Source: Pseudomonadota bacterium (GTDB taxonomy: Bacteria; Pseudomonadota; Alphaproteobacteria; Rhizobiales; Devosiaceae). Taken from it: DNA of 64,000 nucleotides. The stretch's first letter is position 1. Each line of letters starts with the position of its first letter. Location of the stretch: assembly GCA_023391095.1 (NCBI GenBank), contig JAEWBN010000006.1, forward strand, positions 124,001 to 188,000, written 5' to 3'. A program made the translations under genes and the position numbers. The notes beneath the pieces are model-generated. The model was given only the letters and a program-made list of their open reading frames with translations. It was not told the DNA's origin and did no database searches. Of this stretch, positions 35,032 to 44,435 are shown in pieces.

Positions 35032-35652
35032 ATGCTGACTGCGTTCGACGTTGGTGTGGGTGTGCTGGTGCTGATTTCGGCAATTCTGGCCACGGCCAGA
35101 GGGCTGACCCGCGAAGTGCTGTCGCTGGCGACCTGGGCCGGCTCCGCCGCCATCGCCGTCTATATGTGGCAGTACCACCCCGAAATCGCTCGTGGATATA
35201 TCGACCAGCCGATGGTGGCTGACATTGCCACTGTGGTCGTCACCTTTATCGTTGCGCTGATCGTGCTGCACCTTCTGACCATGCGCATCGCCGATTTCGT
35301 GGTCGACAGCCGCATCGGGCCGATCGACCGCACGCTGGGCTTTGTGTTCGGCGTGCTGCGCGGCATCCTGATCGCCATCGTCATCACCATTTTCGGCACC
35401 TGGCTTCTGGGGTCGAACCTGCCGGACTGGGCGGCGAACGCGCAGACCCGCCAGCCGCTGCAGAACATGGGCAATACGCTGATTTCCATGCTTCCCGAGG
35501 GACTCGAACAGCAGGTTACCGACATTCTCCAGGGTGGCGGCGCGAACCTGACCGAAGACCCCGACGGCCCATCGGCCCCGCTCGATGGCGCCGATCCGGA
35601 CCTCGACGGCACGGTGGACCCCACCGATCCGGTGGACGAAACACAGACCTGA
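35032..35652 (+). CDS. CvpA-family membrane protein
   Basis: 206 residues. Four hydrophobic helices in the first 130 residues, with the family motifs FDVGVGVLVLISAILATARG and ADFVVDSRIGPIDRTLGFVFG. The last 60 residues are Asp/Pro-rich. CvpA was named for colicin V production in E. coli and also sits upstream of purF there; its molecular role is unclear, with suggested links to envelope stress. The same cvpA-purF neighbourhood is kept here. Confidence 0.9.
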   Translation: MLTAFDVGVGVLVLISAILATARGLTREVLSLATWAGSAAIAVYMWQYHPEIARGYIDQPMVADIATVVVTFIVALIVLHLLTMRIADFVVDSRIGPIDRTLGFVFGVLRGILIAIVITIFGTWLLGSNLPDWAANAQTRQPLQNMGNTLISMLPEGLEQQVTDILQGGGANLTEDPDGPSAPLDGADPDLDGTVDPTDPVDETQT

Positions 35653-35793
35653 TCACAAGGTCCGGCGGAGCAGCGCGTCCGTCACAATCCTGCCGACCCC
35701 AGTTGTCATTGGTGGCCGGCAGGAAAATGCGCTATTTGGCGAGCATTGGCCGCGCCGCCCCTTTCGGCCCTGGCGAGACAAGCAGCATTTGGC

Positions 35794-37296
35794 ATGGAGA
35801 CCGTGTTGACCCATCCCGGCACTGACGATTTTGATCTCGAAGGCGACACGCTGCATGAAGAGTGCGGCGTGTTTGGCATTTTGGGGCATAGCGATGCGTC
35901 GACCCTGACGGCGCTGGGGCTGCATGCCCTGCAGCATCGCGGACAGGAAGCGGCGGGCATCGTGAGCTTCGACGGCCGCCAGTTCTACCAGGAAAAGCGC
36001 ATGGGTCTGGTGGGCGACCACTATACCGACCCGGCACTGCTGGCCAAGCTCCCCGGCACCATGGCCATCGGCCACACACGCTATTCAACCACCGGCGAAG
36101 TGGCGCTGCGCAATGTGCAGCCACTGTTTGCCGAGCTGGAAGCGGGCGGCATTGCCATTGCCCATAACGGCAATTTCACCAATGGTCTGACGCTGCGCCG
36201 CCAGATCATTGCCACGGGCGCCATCTGCCAGTCGACATCCGATACCGAGGTGGTGCTGCACCTGATCGCCCGCTCGCGCCACTCCTCCAGCACGGATCGC
36301 TTCATCGACGCCATCCGGCAGATGGAAGGCGGCTATGCCATGCTCGCCATGACCCGCACCAAGCTCATTGCGGCGCGCGACCCGATCGGCATCCGTCCCC
36401 TGGTCATGGGCGAACTCGACGGCAAGCCGATCTTTTGTTCGGAAACCTGTGCTCTCGACATTATCGGGGCCAAGTATATCCGCGACGTGGAGAATGGCGA
36501 AGTCATCATCTGCGAAATGCAGCCCGATGGCTCGATCAGCATCGATGCGCGCAAGCCGGCCCGCAAGGCGCCGGAGCGGCCGTGCCTGTTCGAGTATGTC
36601 TATTTCGCCCGCCCGGATTCGGTGGTTTCGGGCCGCAGCGTCTACAAGGCGCGCAAGAACATGGGCATCAACCTCGCCAAGGAAGCGCCGGTCGAGGCCG
36701 ACGTGGTGGTGCCGGTGCCCGATGGCGGGACACCTGCGGCCATCGGCTTTGCCCAGCAGAGCGGAATCCCGTTCGAGCTTGGCATCATCCGCAACCACTA
36801 TGTCGGCCGCACCTTCATCGAGCCGACCCAGCAGATTCGCGCCTTCGGGGTGCGTCTCAAGCATTCGGCCAACCGGGCCGAGATCGCCGGCAAGCGCGTG
36901 GTGCTGATCGACGACTCCATCGTGCGCGGCACGACTTCGGTCAAGATCGTGCAGATGATCCGCGATGCGGGCGCGACGGAAGTGCATATCCGTGTCGCCA
37001 GCCCGATGATCTTCCATTCGGACTATTACGGCATCGATACGCCCGATCCGGACAAGCTCCTGGCCAACCAGTATGCCGACCTCGACGCCATGTGCCGCTA
37101 TATCGGCGCGGATTCGCTGCAGTTCCTGTCCATCGACGGGCTGTATGAAGCCGTGGGCGGGGAGAAGCGCAATCCGTCGGCACCGCAGTTTACCGACCAC
37201 TATTTCACCGGAGATTATCCGACGCAGTTGACGGACCTGCACGGACGTCCCATGAGCGACCCCAAGCAGGTTTCTCTGCTCAAGGAAGCGGGTTAA
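35794..37296 (+). CDS. purF: Amidophosphoribosyltransferase
   Basis: 500 residues from the ATG at 35794; the upstream in-frame extension is not family-like. The nucleophile Cys24 in EECGVFGI would be exposed by removal of a 23-residue propeptide, as in the Bacillus-type enzymes. The glutaminase part has GHTRYSTTGE and AHNGNFTNG; the PRTase part has VVLIDDSIVRGTTS for PRPP. Catalyses the first committed step of purine synthesis. The stop shares one base with the next start. Confidence 0.96.
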   Translation: METVLTHPGTDDFDLEGDTLHEECGVFGILGHSDASTLTALGLHALQHRGQEAAGIVSFDGRQFYQEKRMGLVGDHYTDPALLAKLPGTMAIGHTRYSTTGEVALRNVQPLFAELEAGGIAIAHNGNFTNGLTLRRQIIATGAICQSTSDTEVVLHLIARSRHSSSTDRFIDAIRQMEGGYAMLAMTRTKLIAARDPIGIRPLVMGELDGKPIFCSETCALDIIGAKYIRDVENGEVIICEMQPDGSISIDARKPARKAPERPCLFEYVYFARPDSVVSGRSVYKARKNMGINLAKEAPVEADVVVPVPDGGTPAAIGFAQQSGIPFELGIIRNHYVGRTFIEPTQQIRAFGVRLKHSANRAEIAGKRVVLIDDSIVRGTTSVKIVQMIRDAGATEVHIRVASPMIFHSDYYGIDTPDPDKLLANQYADLDAMCRYIGADSLQFLSIDGLYEAVGGEKRNPSAPQFTDHYFTGDYPTQLTDLHGRPMSDPKQVSLLKEAG

Positions 37297-38030
37297 TGAC
37301 TGACACAAACGAGCTGGACGGCAAAGTCGTCCTGGTCACCGGCGCATCGCGCGGCATCGGCTATGCGGCGGGCCTGGAAGCAGCACGCCGTGGCGCCCAT
37401 GTGATCGCCGTGGCGCGCACTGTCGGTGGCCTTGAAGAACTCGATGACGCCATCCAGGCTATTGGCGGCTCGTCCACGCTGGTGCCGCTCGACCTGCGCG
37501 ATGGCGATGCCGTCGACCGGCTGGGCGCGGCCATTTTCGAGCGCTGGGGGCATCTCGATGGCCTCGTCGCCAATGCGGGCCAGTTGGGCGTGCTAAGCCC
37601 TGTTGCGCATATCAAGCCGGATGATTTCGACAAGGTCCTGGCGGTGAACGTGACGGCTAATTACCGGCTGTTGCGGTCGCTGGACCTGTTGCTGCGCCAG
37701 GCCGATGCCGGGCGAGCCGTATTCGTATCCTCTTCGGCGGCGCGGTCGGCCCGGCCGTTCTGGGGGCTCTATGCGGCCAGCAAGGCTGCCCTCGACGCGC
37801 TGGTCAAATCCTATTCGGGCGAAGTGGCGACGACCAATGTGCGCGTCAATGTCTTCTATCCCGGCGCCGTGCGCACCGCGATGCGCGCCAAGGCCATGCC
37901 GGGGGAAAATCCCGAGACCCTGCCGGCGCCGAGCGAGATCGCGCCGAAATTGGTGGACATGCTCAGCCCCTCGCTCACCGAGCAGGGCCGGATTTTCGAT
38001 ATTGCGACCGGCCGGTTCGAAGACATCTGA
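37296..38030 (+). CDS. Short-chain dehydrogenase/reductase
   Basis: 244 residues, classical SDR: TGASRGIG (15-22), VANAG near 89, a serine in SSSAARSAR and YAASKAAL as the Tyr-Lys pair. It starts on the last base of the purF stop and its own stop shares a base with the following acetyltransferase gene, so purF, SDR and GNAT form a tight unit. The same SDR follows purF in many Hyphomicrobiales. Substrate unknown. Confidence 0.9.
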   Translation: MTDTNELDGKVVLVTGASRGIGYAAGLEAARRGAHVIAVARTVGGLEELDDAIQAIGGSSTLVPLDLRDGDAVDRLGAAIFERWGHLDGLVANAGQLGVLSPVAHIKPDDFDKVLAVNVTANYRLLRSLDLLLRQADAGRAVFVSSSAARSARPFWGLYAASKAALDALVKSYSGEVATTNVRVNVFYPGAVRTAMRAKAMPGENPETLPAPSEIAPKLVDMLSPSLTEQGRIFDIATGRFEDI

Positions 38031-38617
38031 TGTTGACGCTGCGCGCTTACCGGCCGGACGATCTGGATGCGCTGTACAGCATCTGCGTGATGACCGGCGA
38101 TGCCGGCGCGGACGCATCGGCGCTGCACAATGACCCAAAGCTGGTGGGCCATATCTATGCGGCCCCCTACGGGATTCTCGAGCCCGAGCATGTGTTTGTG
38201 GCCGAGGACGATGACGGCGTTGCCGGCTATGTGGTCGGCACGCATGACAGTGTCGAATTTAGCCGCCGGCTGGAGGCCGAGTGGTGGCCTGCCCTGCGCA
38301 GCCAGTATGCCGATACGTCCGGACTGACCGAGGCTGATCGGGACCGGGTTGCGACGATCCGCAAGCCCCATGCGACGCCCGCCGATATCGTGGCGGACTA
38401 TCCAGCCCATATTCACATGAACCTGTTGCCACGCCTGCGTGGCAAGCGTGTGGGATCGGGACTGCTGGACCTCTGGGTGCAACAGGCAAGGGCGGCCGGC
38501 GTGACAGGCATTCACCTGGGCGCAAGTCCGGCCAATGAAGGCGGAATTGCGTTCTGGAGCAAGAATTTCGAGCGGCTGCGCGAGGACGGCGCGGTTTGGT
38601 TCGGAATGAGGCTCTGA
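38030..38617 (+). CDS. GNAT N-acetyltransferase
   Basis: 195 residues. The N-terminus LRAYRPDDLDALYSICV and the acetyl-CoA-binding loop LRGKRVGSGLLDLWVQQARAAG-type segment near residue 140 are GNAT features, with LGASPANEGGIAFW following. Similar to O-GlcNAcase-associated or general GNAT proteins; the acceptor is not known. Overlaps the SDR stop by one base; followed by a terminator. Confidence 0.87.
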   Translation: MLTLRAYRPDDLDALYSICVMTGDAGADASALHNDPKLVGHIYAAPYGILEPEHVFVAEDDDGVAGYVVGTHDSVEFSRRLEAEWWPALRSQYADTSGLTEADRDRVATIRKPHATPADIVADYPAHIHMNLLPRLRGKRVGSGLLDLWVQQARAAGVTGIHLGASPANEGGIAFWSKNFERLREDGAVWFGMRL

Positions 38618-38645
38618 GCCGATCCGTTTCAGGACCCCAAACAAA

Positions 38646-38674
38646 CAGGGCGCCGCGGGAAACCGGGCGCCCTG
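38646..38674. terminator. Terminator between convergent GNAT and CNNM genes
   Basis: CAGGGCGCC (38646-38654) and GGCGCCCTG (38666-38674) form a 9-bp stem, followed by GTCTTTAT on the plus strand. Confidence 0.7.
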
Positions 38675-38681
38675 GTCTTTA

Positions 38682-39971
38682 TCAGCTGGGGACGTTGATC
38701 GGGGAGACCAGCACCTTGTCGATGCGGTGTCCGTCGAGGTCGAGCACTTCGAAACGCAGGCCATCGCGCTCAAAGGTTTCGCCCACCACCGGCAGATGGT
38801 TGAGGCTGGCGAGAATATAGCCGGCCAGCGTCTCGTAGCGGGCGTCCCGCGGCACCGAGACCTTGAAGCGTTCGCGGAAATCGTCCACCGGCATCCAGCC
38901 GGCGATCAGCCAGGAGCCGTCTTCGCGCTGAACCATGGCCGGTTCGTCGCCGGGTTCCTCATTATAGACGCCGGTGATGACTTCCATGACGTCGCCGAAG
39001 GTGATGATGCCTTCGAAGTGGCCATATTCGTCCACGACCAGAGCCAGCTGGGCGCTGGACTTGTGCAGGGCCTCGACGACGTCGAGCGCGTCCGCGTGCT
39101 CCATGACCACGGGGATGGGCTTGACCAGCTTGCGCAGGTCCGGCTGCTGACCGGAGGCCAAGGCAGGCAGGAGATCGGACAGCGGGAGCACGCCCAGGAT
39201 GGAGTCGGCATCGCCTTCCTGCACCAGAACGCGGGAGTGGCTGCTCGAAATGATGGTCTGCAGGCTTTCCTCGTAGGGGTCCTCGACGTCGATGACCACC
39301 ACGTCGAGACGCGGGGTCATGATGCCACGGGCCGAACGGTCGGCCAGGCGCATGACGCCCGAAATCATCGAGTGTTCTTCGGTTTCGAGAATGCCGGCCG
39401 TGGTCGCCTCGGCGATGATGGTGCGCACTTCCTCCTCAGTGACCGATTCTTCGGCCTGGCCGCCCTGCCCCAGAAGGCGCAGCACGGTCTTGCCCGAGAT
39501 ATCGAGCAACCAGACGATCGGCGTACCGACGCGGGCCAGCACATACATCGGGCCGGCAACGCGGGAGGCGACGCCTTCGGGATTGCGCAGCGCCACCTGC
39601 TTGGGCACCAGCTCACCACAGATCAGCGTGACATAGGTGATGAGTACAACGACCACACCGGTGCCGCCGATGTCGGCGATGTTGGAGGGTACGCGGACTT
39701 CGCGCAGCCATTCGCTGAGGCGCAGGCCCAGCGTGGCGCCAGAAAAGGCGCCCGACAGCACGCCCACGAGGGTGATGCCGATCTGTACGGAGGAGAGGAA
39801 CTTACCCGGATCTTCAGCGAGCTTGATCGCTGTGGCCGCGCCCTTGTTTCCCTGGTCGGCCAGGACTTTGAGGCGCGCGGGGCGGGACGAAACAACGGCC
39901 AGTTCGGACATGGCCAGGGCGCCGTTCACCAGGATCAGAACGACGACGATAATGATTTCTGTAAGCAACAA
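38682..39971 (-). CDS. CNNM/CBS-domain membrane protein (HlyC/CorC family)
   Basis: 429 residues. A CNNM transmembrane domain (about 1-190; starts LTEIIIVVVLILVNGALAMSELA) is followed by two CBS domains (about 210-340; RGIMTPRLDVVVID and LALVVDEYGHFEGIITFGD) and a C-terminal CorC/HlyC domain (PVVGETFERDGLRFEVLDL). Relatives transport or regulate Mg2+ and other divalent ions. The hemolysin name is historical. Single gene. Confidence 0.92.
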   Translation of the reverse strand: MLLTEIIIVVVLILVNGALAMSELAVVSSRPARLKVLADQGNKGAATAIKLAEDPGKFLSSVQIGITLVGVLSGAFSGATLGLRLSEWLREVRVPSNIADIGGTGVVVVLITYVTLICGELVPKQVALRNPEGVASRVAGPMYVLARVGTPIVWLLDISGKTVLRLLGQGGQAEESVTEEEVRTIIAEATTAGILETEEHSMISGVMRLADRSARGIMTPRLDVVVIDVEDPYEESLQTIISSSHSRVLVQEGDADSILGVLPLSDLLPALASGQQPDLRKLVKPIPVVMEHADALDVVEALHKSSAQLALVVDEYGHFEGIITFGDVMEVITGVYNEEPGDEPAMVQREDGSWLIAGWMPVDDFRERFKVSVPRDARYETLAGYILASLNHLPVVGETFERDGLRFEVLDLDGHRIDKVLVSPINVPS

Positions 39972-40100
39972 AGTGCAATGTTGACACGCCGCGACCAGTG
40001 GCGGGGTGCTACGACGCGCGCACTATAGGGCACGCGCGGCGATTGTGAATAGGTCATAGTGTGAATAGCTGGTGACAGCGACGCCTTCGCACCGTGGGGG

Positions 40101-41552
40101 CTATTTCTTGTCGGCGTACGGGTTCTTACCGCCGCGCAGCCAGAGCCGGATCGGCGTGCCGGGCATGTCGAACGCTTCGCGCAGGCCGTTGACGAGATAG
40201 CGCTGGTAGGACGCTGGCACCGCATCTGGGCGGGACGCGAAGACGATGTAGCTGGGGGGACGCGTCTTGGCCTGGGTCATGTAGCGCAGCTTGAGACGGC
40301 GTCCGGAGACGGCCGGAGGCGGATGGCTCTCGGTCATGCCGGCCAGCCAGCGGTTGAGGCGCGCGGTTGAAACGTGGGCGTTCCAGTGGCGCTCGACCTC
40401 GAAGATGGCATCCATCAGCCGGTCGATATTCTTGCCGGTGAGGCCCGACAGGGTGACCAGCGGCACGCCGCGCAGCTGCGGCAGGAGGCGCTCGCACGCT
40501 TCGCGCAACTCGGTGAGGGTCTTGTTCTTGTCTTCGATCAGATCCCACTTGTTGAGGGCGATGACCATGGCCCGGCCCTCGCGCTCGACGAGGTCGGCCA
40601 GCGCCAGATCCTGCTTTTCGAAGGGGATGGTCGCGTCAAGCATGAGGACGACGACTTCGGCGTATTGGATGGAGCGCAGGCTGTCGCCCACGGCCAGCTT
40701 TTCGAGCTTTTCCTGAACGCGCGAGCGACGGCGAATGCCGGCGGTGTCCACCAGGTTTATGGTGCGGCCTTCCCATTCCCAAGGCACGAGAATGCTGTCG
40801 CGGGTGATGCCGGCTTCGGGGCCAACGAGGACACGGTCTTCGCCAACCATGCGGTTGACCAGGGTGGACTTGCCGGCATTGGGCCGGCCGACAATGGCTA
40901 CGTTGAGATAACGGCGGGGGTTCCAGCGCAGGGTGGCTTCGTCGCCCTCGCCTTCCAGCATATCCGGGGTGATGTCGACATCGACCTCGGGCATGATGTC
41001 GAGATCGGCAGCGGTTTCGGCCTGCGCTGCCGCCTGTTCGGCCTGCTTTTCGATCTGCTTGTCGATTGCAGCGGAGACGATGGAGTAAAGCTCGGAAAGC
41101 CCCAGCCCGTGCTCGGCAGAGAGCGGAATTGGCTCACCGAAACCAAGCTTAAACGCCTCGACGAGACCGGCTTCGGAGGCCTTGCTTTCGGCCTTGTTGC
41201 CGACCAGGTGGACGGACTTGCCGGCCTTGCGCAGCACCTGGGCAAAGCGCTGGTCCAGCGGCACGACACCGGCGCGGGCGTCGATCATGAACAGGATGAT
41301 GTCGGCTTCGCGGATAGCCAGCTCGGTTTGCTGGCGCATGCGGTCTTCGAGACTGCCGTCGCGCACATCTTCATAGCCGGCCGTATCGAGCACCTTGAAC
41401 GTAAGGTCGGCGATATGGCCTTCGGCCTCGCGGCGGTCGCGGGTGACGCCGGGCGTATCATCGACCAGCGCGATCTTGCGCCCGACAAGGCGATTGAACA
41501 GGGTCGACTTGCCGACATTGGGACGACCGACAATAGCGACGGTGACGGTCAT
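40101..41552 (-). CDS. der: Ribosome-assembly GTPase Der
   Basis: 483 residues with two complete G domains in tandem: GRPNVGKST (8-16) and GRPNAGKST (about 221-229), each with DTPG/DTAG and NKxD motifs (NKAE in the first, NKWD in the second). A C-terminal KH-like domain ends with LWLRGGKNPYADKK. Acts in 50S subunit assembly. Preceded by the TPR membrane protein 30 bases upstream; a bamB gene that lies between them in some relatives is absent. Confidence 0.96.
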   Translation of the reverse strand: MTVTVAIVGRPNVGKSTLFNRLVGRKIALVDDTPGVTRDRREAEGHIADLTFKVLDTAGYEDVRDGSLEDRMRQQTELAIREADIILFMIDARAGVVPLDQRFAQVLRKAGKSVHLVGNKAESKASEAGLVEAFKLGFGEPIPLSAEHGLGLSELYSIVSAAIDKQIEKQAEQAAAQAETAADLDIMPEVDVDITPDMLEGEGDEATLRWNPRRYLNVAIVGRPNAGKSTLVNRMVGEDRVLVGPEAGITRDSILVPWEWEGRTINLVDTAGIRRRSRVQEKLEKLAVGDSLRSIQYAEVVVLMLDATIPFEKQDLALADLVEREGRAMVIALNKWDLIEDKNKTLTELREACERLLPQLRGVPLVTLSGLTGKNIDRLMDAIFEVERHWNAHVSTARLNRWLAGMTESHPPPAVSGRRLKLRYMTQAKTRPPSYIVFASRPDAVPASYQRYLVNGLREAFDMPGTPIRLWLRGGKNPYADKK

Positions 41553-41582
41553 GGCAGTTTTCCTTCAGCCGGCGAGCGGCTC

Positions 41583-42344
41583 TTATTGTTCGGCAGCGGG
41601 AGCGTCTGCAGCGGGCGTTTCGGCGCCGTCATCCTGGACAAGCGCGTCGAGCGCTTCGGCTGCGGCTTCGGCCGGGGTGTCAGGGGCAACATTGCCGTCG
41701 CTCAGCATCTGGGCAAGGTAATAGGCAACGCGATTGCGCACGCTGGACTGGGTCAGCGGGTCGTTGATGACGCCTTCGAAGCTGGTCTGGGCCGCAGCGA
41801 AATCGCCGGCCTTGTATTGGGCGAGGCCCATGAGCTCGAGGGCAGGACGGCGCAGGCCGCTGTCCTGGCTGGTGAGGCTGCCGATACGCGCCTCGACATC
41901 GGCAAGGCTGCCGGTATCGACAAGGATGTTGGCGGCGAGCAGCAGGGCCAGTTCGCGCAGGCGCGGATTGGACTGGGCATTGGCCAGCGCATCATAGGCT
42001 GCAACCGCTCCGGCACTGTCGCCGGCTTCGGCCAGAAGGGCCGCCTTGCGGAACTCCGCGAGGGCCGGATAGCCGCCCGAACCTTCGGCGACAACGGCGT
42101 CCAGCGCGGCGCGTGCGGCTTCGGCATCGCCTCGTTCGGCGGCGTCGAGCGCGGTGTAAAGCTGTTCGGACGCCTCTGCCGAACGGCTATTGGTGTACCA
42201 GGACCAGCCTTCATTGACCGCCACGAGGGCGACGATGGCCACGGCGCCGCCGATGACGAAAGGCGCGAAGCGCTTCCAGAGGTTGCGCATGCGCTCGGAA
42301 CGCAGTTCCTCATCGATTTCGCGGAAAATGTTGTCCTGAGACAT
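41583..42344 (-). CDS. TPR-type membrane-anchored protein (YfgM-like)
   Basis: 253 residues. A charged N-terminus (MSQDNIFREIDEELRSERM) and one TM helix (about 28-46) are followed by Ala-rich helical repeats with TPR-like periodicity (LAQYKAGDFAAAQTSFEGVI). The C-terminus is acidic and Ala-rich. The layout and the position before der match the YfgM/ancillary SecYEG translocon subunit family, which helps hand over exported proteins. Identity to that family is likely; function is inferred. Confidence 0.82.
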   Translation of the reverse strand: MSQDNIFREIDEELRSERMRNLWKRFAPFVIGGAVAIVALVAVNEGWSWYTNSRSAEASEQLYTALDAAERGDAEAARAALDAVVAEGSGGYPALAEFRKAALLAEAGDSAGAVAAYDALANAQSNPRLRELALLLAANILVDTGSLADVEARIGSLTSQDSGLRRPALELMGLAQYKAGDFAAAQTSFEGVINDPLTQSSVRNRVAYYLAQMLSDGNVAPDTPAEAAAEALDALVQDDGAETPAADAPAAEQ

Positions 42345-42508
42345 GGCCTGCCCGAGCTGGTTCTGAATTGCGCCGCAGCTTTAGCACGCGTCCCCCCGAT
42401 TGCAAACCGCGCAAAGGCCCACAAAGGCAGGCATTAACCGTGGCGCAAGGCTGCGCCCGCGCAAGGGGAATTGCGGTGTAGATTGGCTTAGCCAAGCGAG
42501 GTGGTGCA

Positions 42509-43657
42509 ATGAGCGGCAGGCGCGACCAGACGATCGATTTCTTCCGGGGCATCGCCATTTTGCTGGTGATCGCGTTTCACTTTACCGCGCGGCTGCCCGG
42601 TTACGCCCTCAACATCACCGAAGGCGCTCCCTGGCCGGTGTTTTTTGGCTGGGTCGGCGTCTATTTCTTCTTCATCATCTCGGGCTACTGCATCTTCATG
42701 ACGCTGGAGCGGGCGCCTTCGGTGGGCGTGTTCCTCGCGCGGCGCTTTTCCCGCATCTACCCGGCCTTCGTGGCCGCCGTGCTGCTGCTCTTTGTCTTCG
42801 GACTTTTCGCCCATATCCCATCCGTGCCGGAGGCCAACTATCAGGAGGTCCAGCCGGGGCTCGTCGATGTGGTGCTGAACCTGCTGTTCGTGGGTGAACT
42901 GGGCGAGTGGGTGAACGGCTCGTTCTGGTCGATAGCCGTCGAGATCAAGTTCTATGCGCTTGTGGCGATCATGGCGGGGCTGCTGCACGACAAGGGCCGG
43001 TTTACCCTGGTTTTTGGCTGGCTGGCCCTGGTCATGGCGCCGGTCTGGGCCCTTTCCACGCTGGTTTCCGGCGAAGGCGCGATCACGCCGCAGTCCATGC
43101 TGAAATTCCTGGCCATTGCTCCCTATCTCACCTTTTTTGCCGTTGGCATCCTTGGCCGGCAGTATGAGGCCGGCATGAAGGGGACGGGCAAGCTGCTGGT
43201 GGCAAACATCATCATGTCGGTGCTGGTGGTGTTCCTTGAGGCTTATTCCCCCACAGCATCAGGCGCGCTCATGACGGCCGCCGTTTCGGCGGCGGTTTAC
43301 CTCGCACTGGCGCTCATGTTCGTGCGCTATCTGGCTGGCAAATCGATCCCCAACATCCCCGGCTTGACCTGGTCGGTGGCGCAGATCGGGCTGCTGAGCT
43401 TTTCCTGGTATCTCATCCACGAGAATATCGGCATCAGCATGCTCGCCACGCTCAATCTCTATCTTCCCGCCCAATTGAGCTTCTGGGTGGTGCTGGTCTC
43501 CACCTTCGTCATGGCCATCGTCTTCGCCAATCTCTTCGAATGGCGTTTCCGCAAGCCGGTTGAGCGGGCAGCGGAAGCCGTGCTCAACTGGCTTGGGGAC
43601 AATGTGCGGCTCCTCGCCAGCCTGCGCCTGCCGCCCATGGCGCGCGCGGCCGAGTAG
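42509..43657 (+). CDS. Acyltransferase 3 family membrane protein (first copy)
   Basis: 382 residues, about ten hydrophobic helices. The family start is IDFFRGIAILLVIAFHFTAR, with the catalytic His in the first helix region, then SGYCIFMTLERAPSVGVFLARRFSRIYPAF-type text after helix 2. Such OafA/YrhL-like enzymes O-acylate surface sugars such as LPS O-antigen, exopolysaccharide or oligosaccharides. No glycan gene cluster is adjacent, so the acceptor is unknown. Confidence 0.88.
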   Translation: MSGRRDQTIDFFRGIAILLVIAFHFTARLPGYALNITEGAPWPVFFGWVGVYFFFIISGYCIFMTLERAPSVGVFLARRFSRIYPAFVAAVLLLFVFGLFAHIPSVPEANYQEVQPGLVDVVLNLLFVGELGEWVNGSFWSIAVEIKFYALVAIMAGLLHDKGRFTLVFGWLALVMAPVWALSTLVSGEGAITPQSMLKFLAIAPYLTFFAVGILGRQYEAGMKGTGKLLVANIIMSVLVVFLEAYSPTASGALMTAAVSAAVYLALALMFVRYLAGKSIPNIPGLTWSVAQIGLLSFSWYLIHENIGISMLATLNLYLPAQLSFWVVLVSTFVMAIVFANLFEWRFRKPVERAAEAVLNWLGDNVRLLASLRLPPMARAAE

Positions 43658-43698
43658 CGGGCTGGAATCGGGTCTGCAAACCTGATAATCAGCCGCGC

Positions 43699-44361
43699 AT
43701 GAGTGACTTTGAACGCCCCGAACTGACCCCTCCCGACGGCCACAAGAAAGTGCTGCTGCATTCGTGCTGCGCGCCCTGTTCGGGCGAAGTGATGGAGGCC
43801 ATGCTCGCCTCCGGGGTCGAATACACGATCTTCTTCTACAACCCCAATATTCACCCCAAGCGCGAATACCTTTTGCGCAAGGACGAGAATGTGCGGTTTG
43901 CCGAAAAGAACGGCGTGCCGTTCATTGATGCCGACTATGACCGCGACAACTGGTTTGCGCGCGCCAAGGGCATGGAACATGAGCCTGAGCGCGGCATCCG
44001 CTGCACCATGTGTTTCGACATGCGCTTCGAGCGCACCGCGCTCTATGCCCATGAAAACGGCTTCCCCGTCATGACCAGTTCGCTGGGCATTTCGCGCTGG
44101 AAGAACATGGCGCAGATCAATGATTGCGGCCATCGCGCGGCTGCGCCCTACGAGGGTCTCAAATACTGGGACTATAACTGGCGCAAGGGCGGCGGTTCGG
44201 CGCGGATGATCGAGATTTCCAAGCGCGAGGAATTCTACCAGCAGGAATATTGCGGCTGTGTCTATTCGCTGCGCGACACCAATGCCCACCGCGAAAGCAT
44301 GGGCCGCGAGCGCATCGTGCTGGGCCAGAACTATTACGGCAAGGACACGCCCGAGGCGTAG
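43699..44361 (+). CDS. queH: Epoxyqueuosine reductase QueH
   Basis: 220 residues. The paired cysteines of HSCCAPCSG (Cys23, Cys24, Cys27), CTMCFDMR and the later EYCGCVYS are the iron-sulfur and metal ligands of QueH (formerly DUF208). It performs the last step of queuosine synthesis in tRNA, replacing the cobalamin-dependent QueG. The substrate-binding text TSSLGISRWKNMAQIN is intact. Single gene ending at a strong terminator. Confidence 0.93.
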   Translation: MSDFERPELTPPDGHKKVLLHSCCAPCSGEVMEAMLASGVEYTIFFYNPNIHPKREYLLRKDENVRFAEKNGVPFIDADYDRDNWFARAKGMEHEPERGIRCTMCFDMRFERTALYAHENGFPVMTSSLGISRWKNMAQINDCGHRAAAPYEGLKYWDYNWRKGGGSARMIEISKREEFYQQEYCGCVYSLRDTNAHRESMGRERIVLGQNYYGKDTPEA

Positions 44362-44377
44362 GGTACCGTTCCCATTG

Positions 44378-44412
44378 AAAAGCCCGGATGCGTGCGGCGC
44401 ATCCGGGCTTTT
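44378..44412. terminator. Strong terminator between queH and guaA
   Basis: AAAAGCCCGGATGCG and CGCATCCGGGCTTTT form a perfect 15-bp stem with a 5-base loop, followed by more T on the plus strand and, by symmetry, on the minus strand. It serves both convergent genes. Confidence 0.95.
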
Positions 44413-44435
44413 TTTGATTCAGAAGCGAGTCGGGT

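Noticed and set aside
40374..42437. 687-residue open frame on the plus strand opposite der and the TPR gene
   Set aside because: It mirrors two well-recognised genes on the other strand; its protein has no domain motifs and has the Gly/Asp/His-rich composition typical of antisense frames in G+C-rich DNA.
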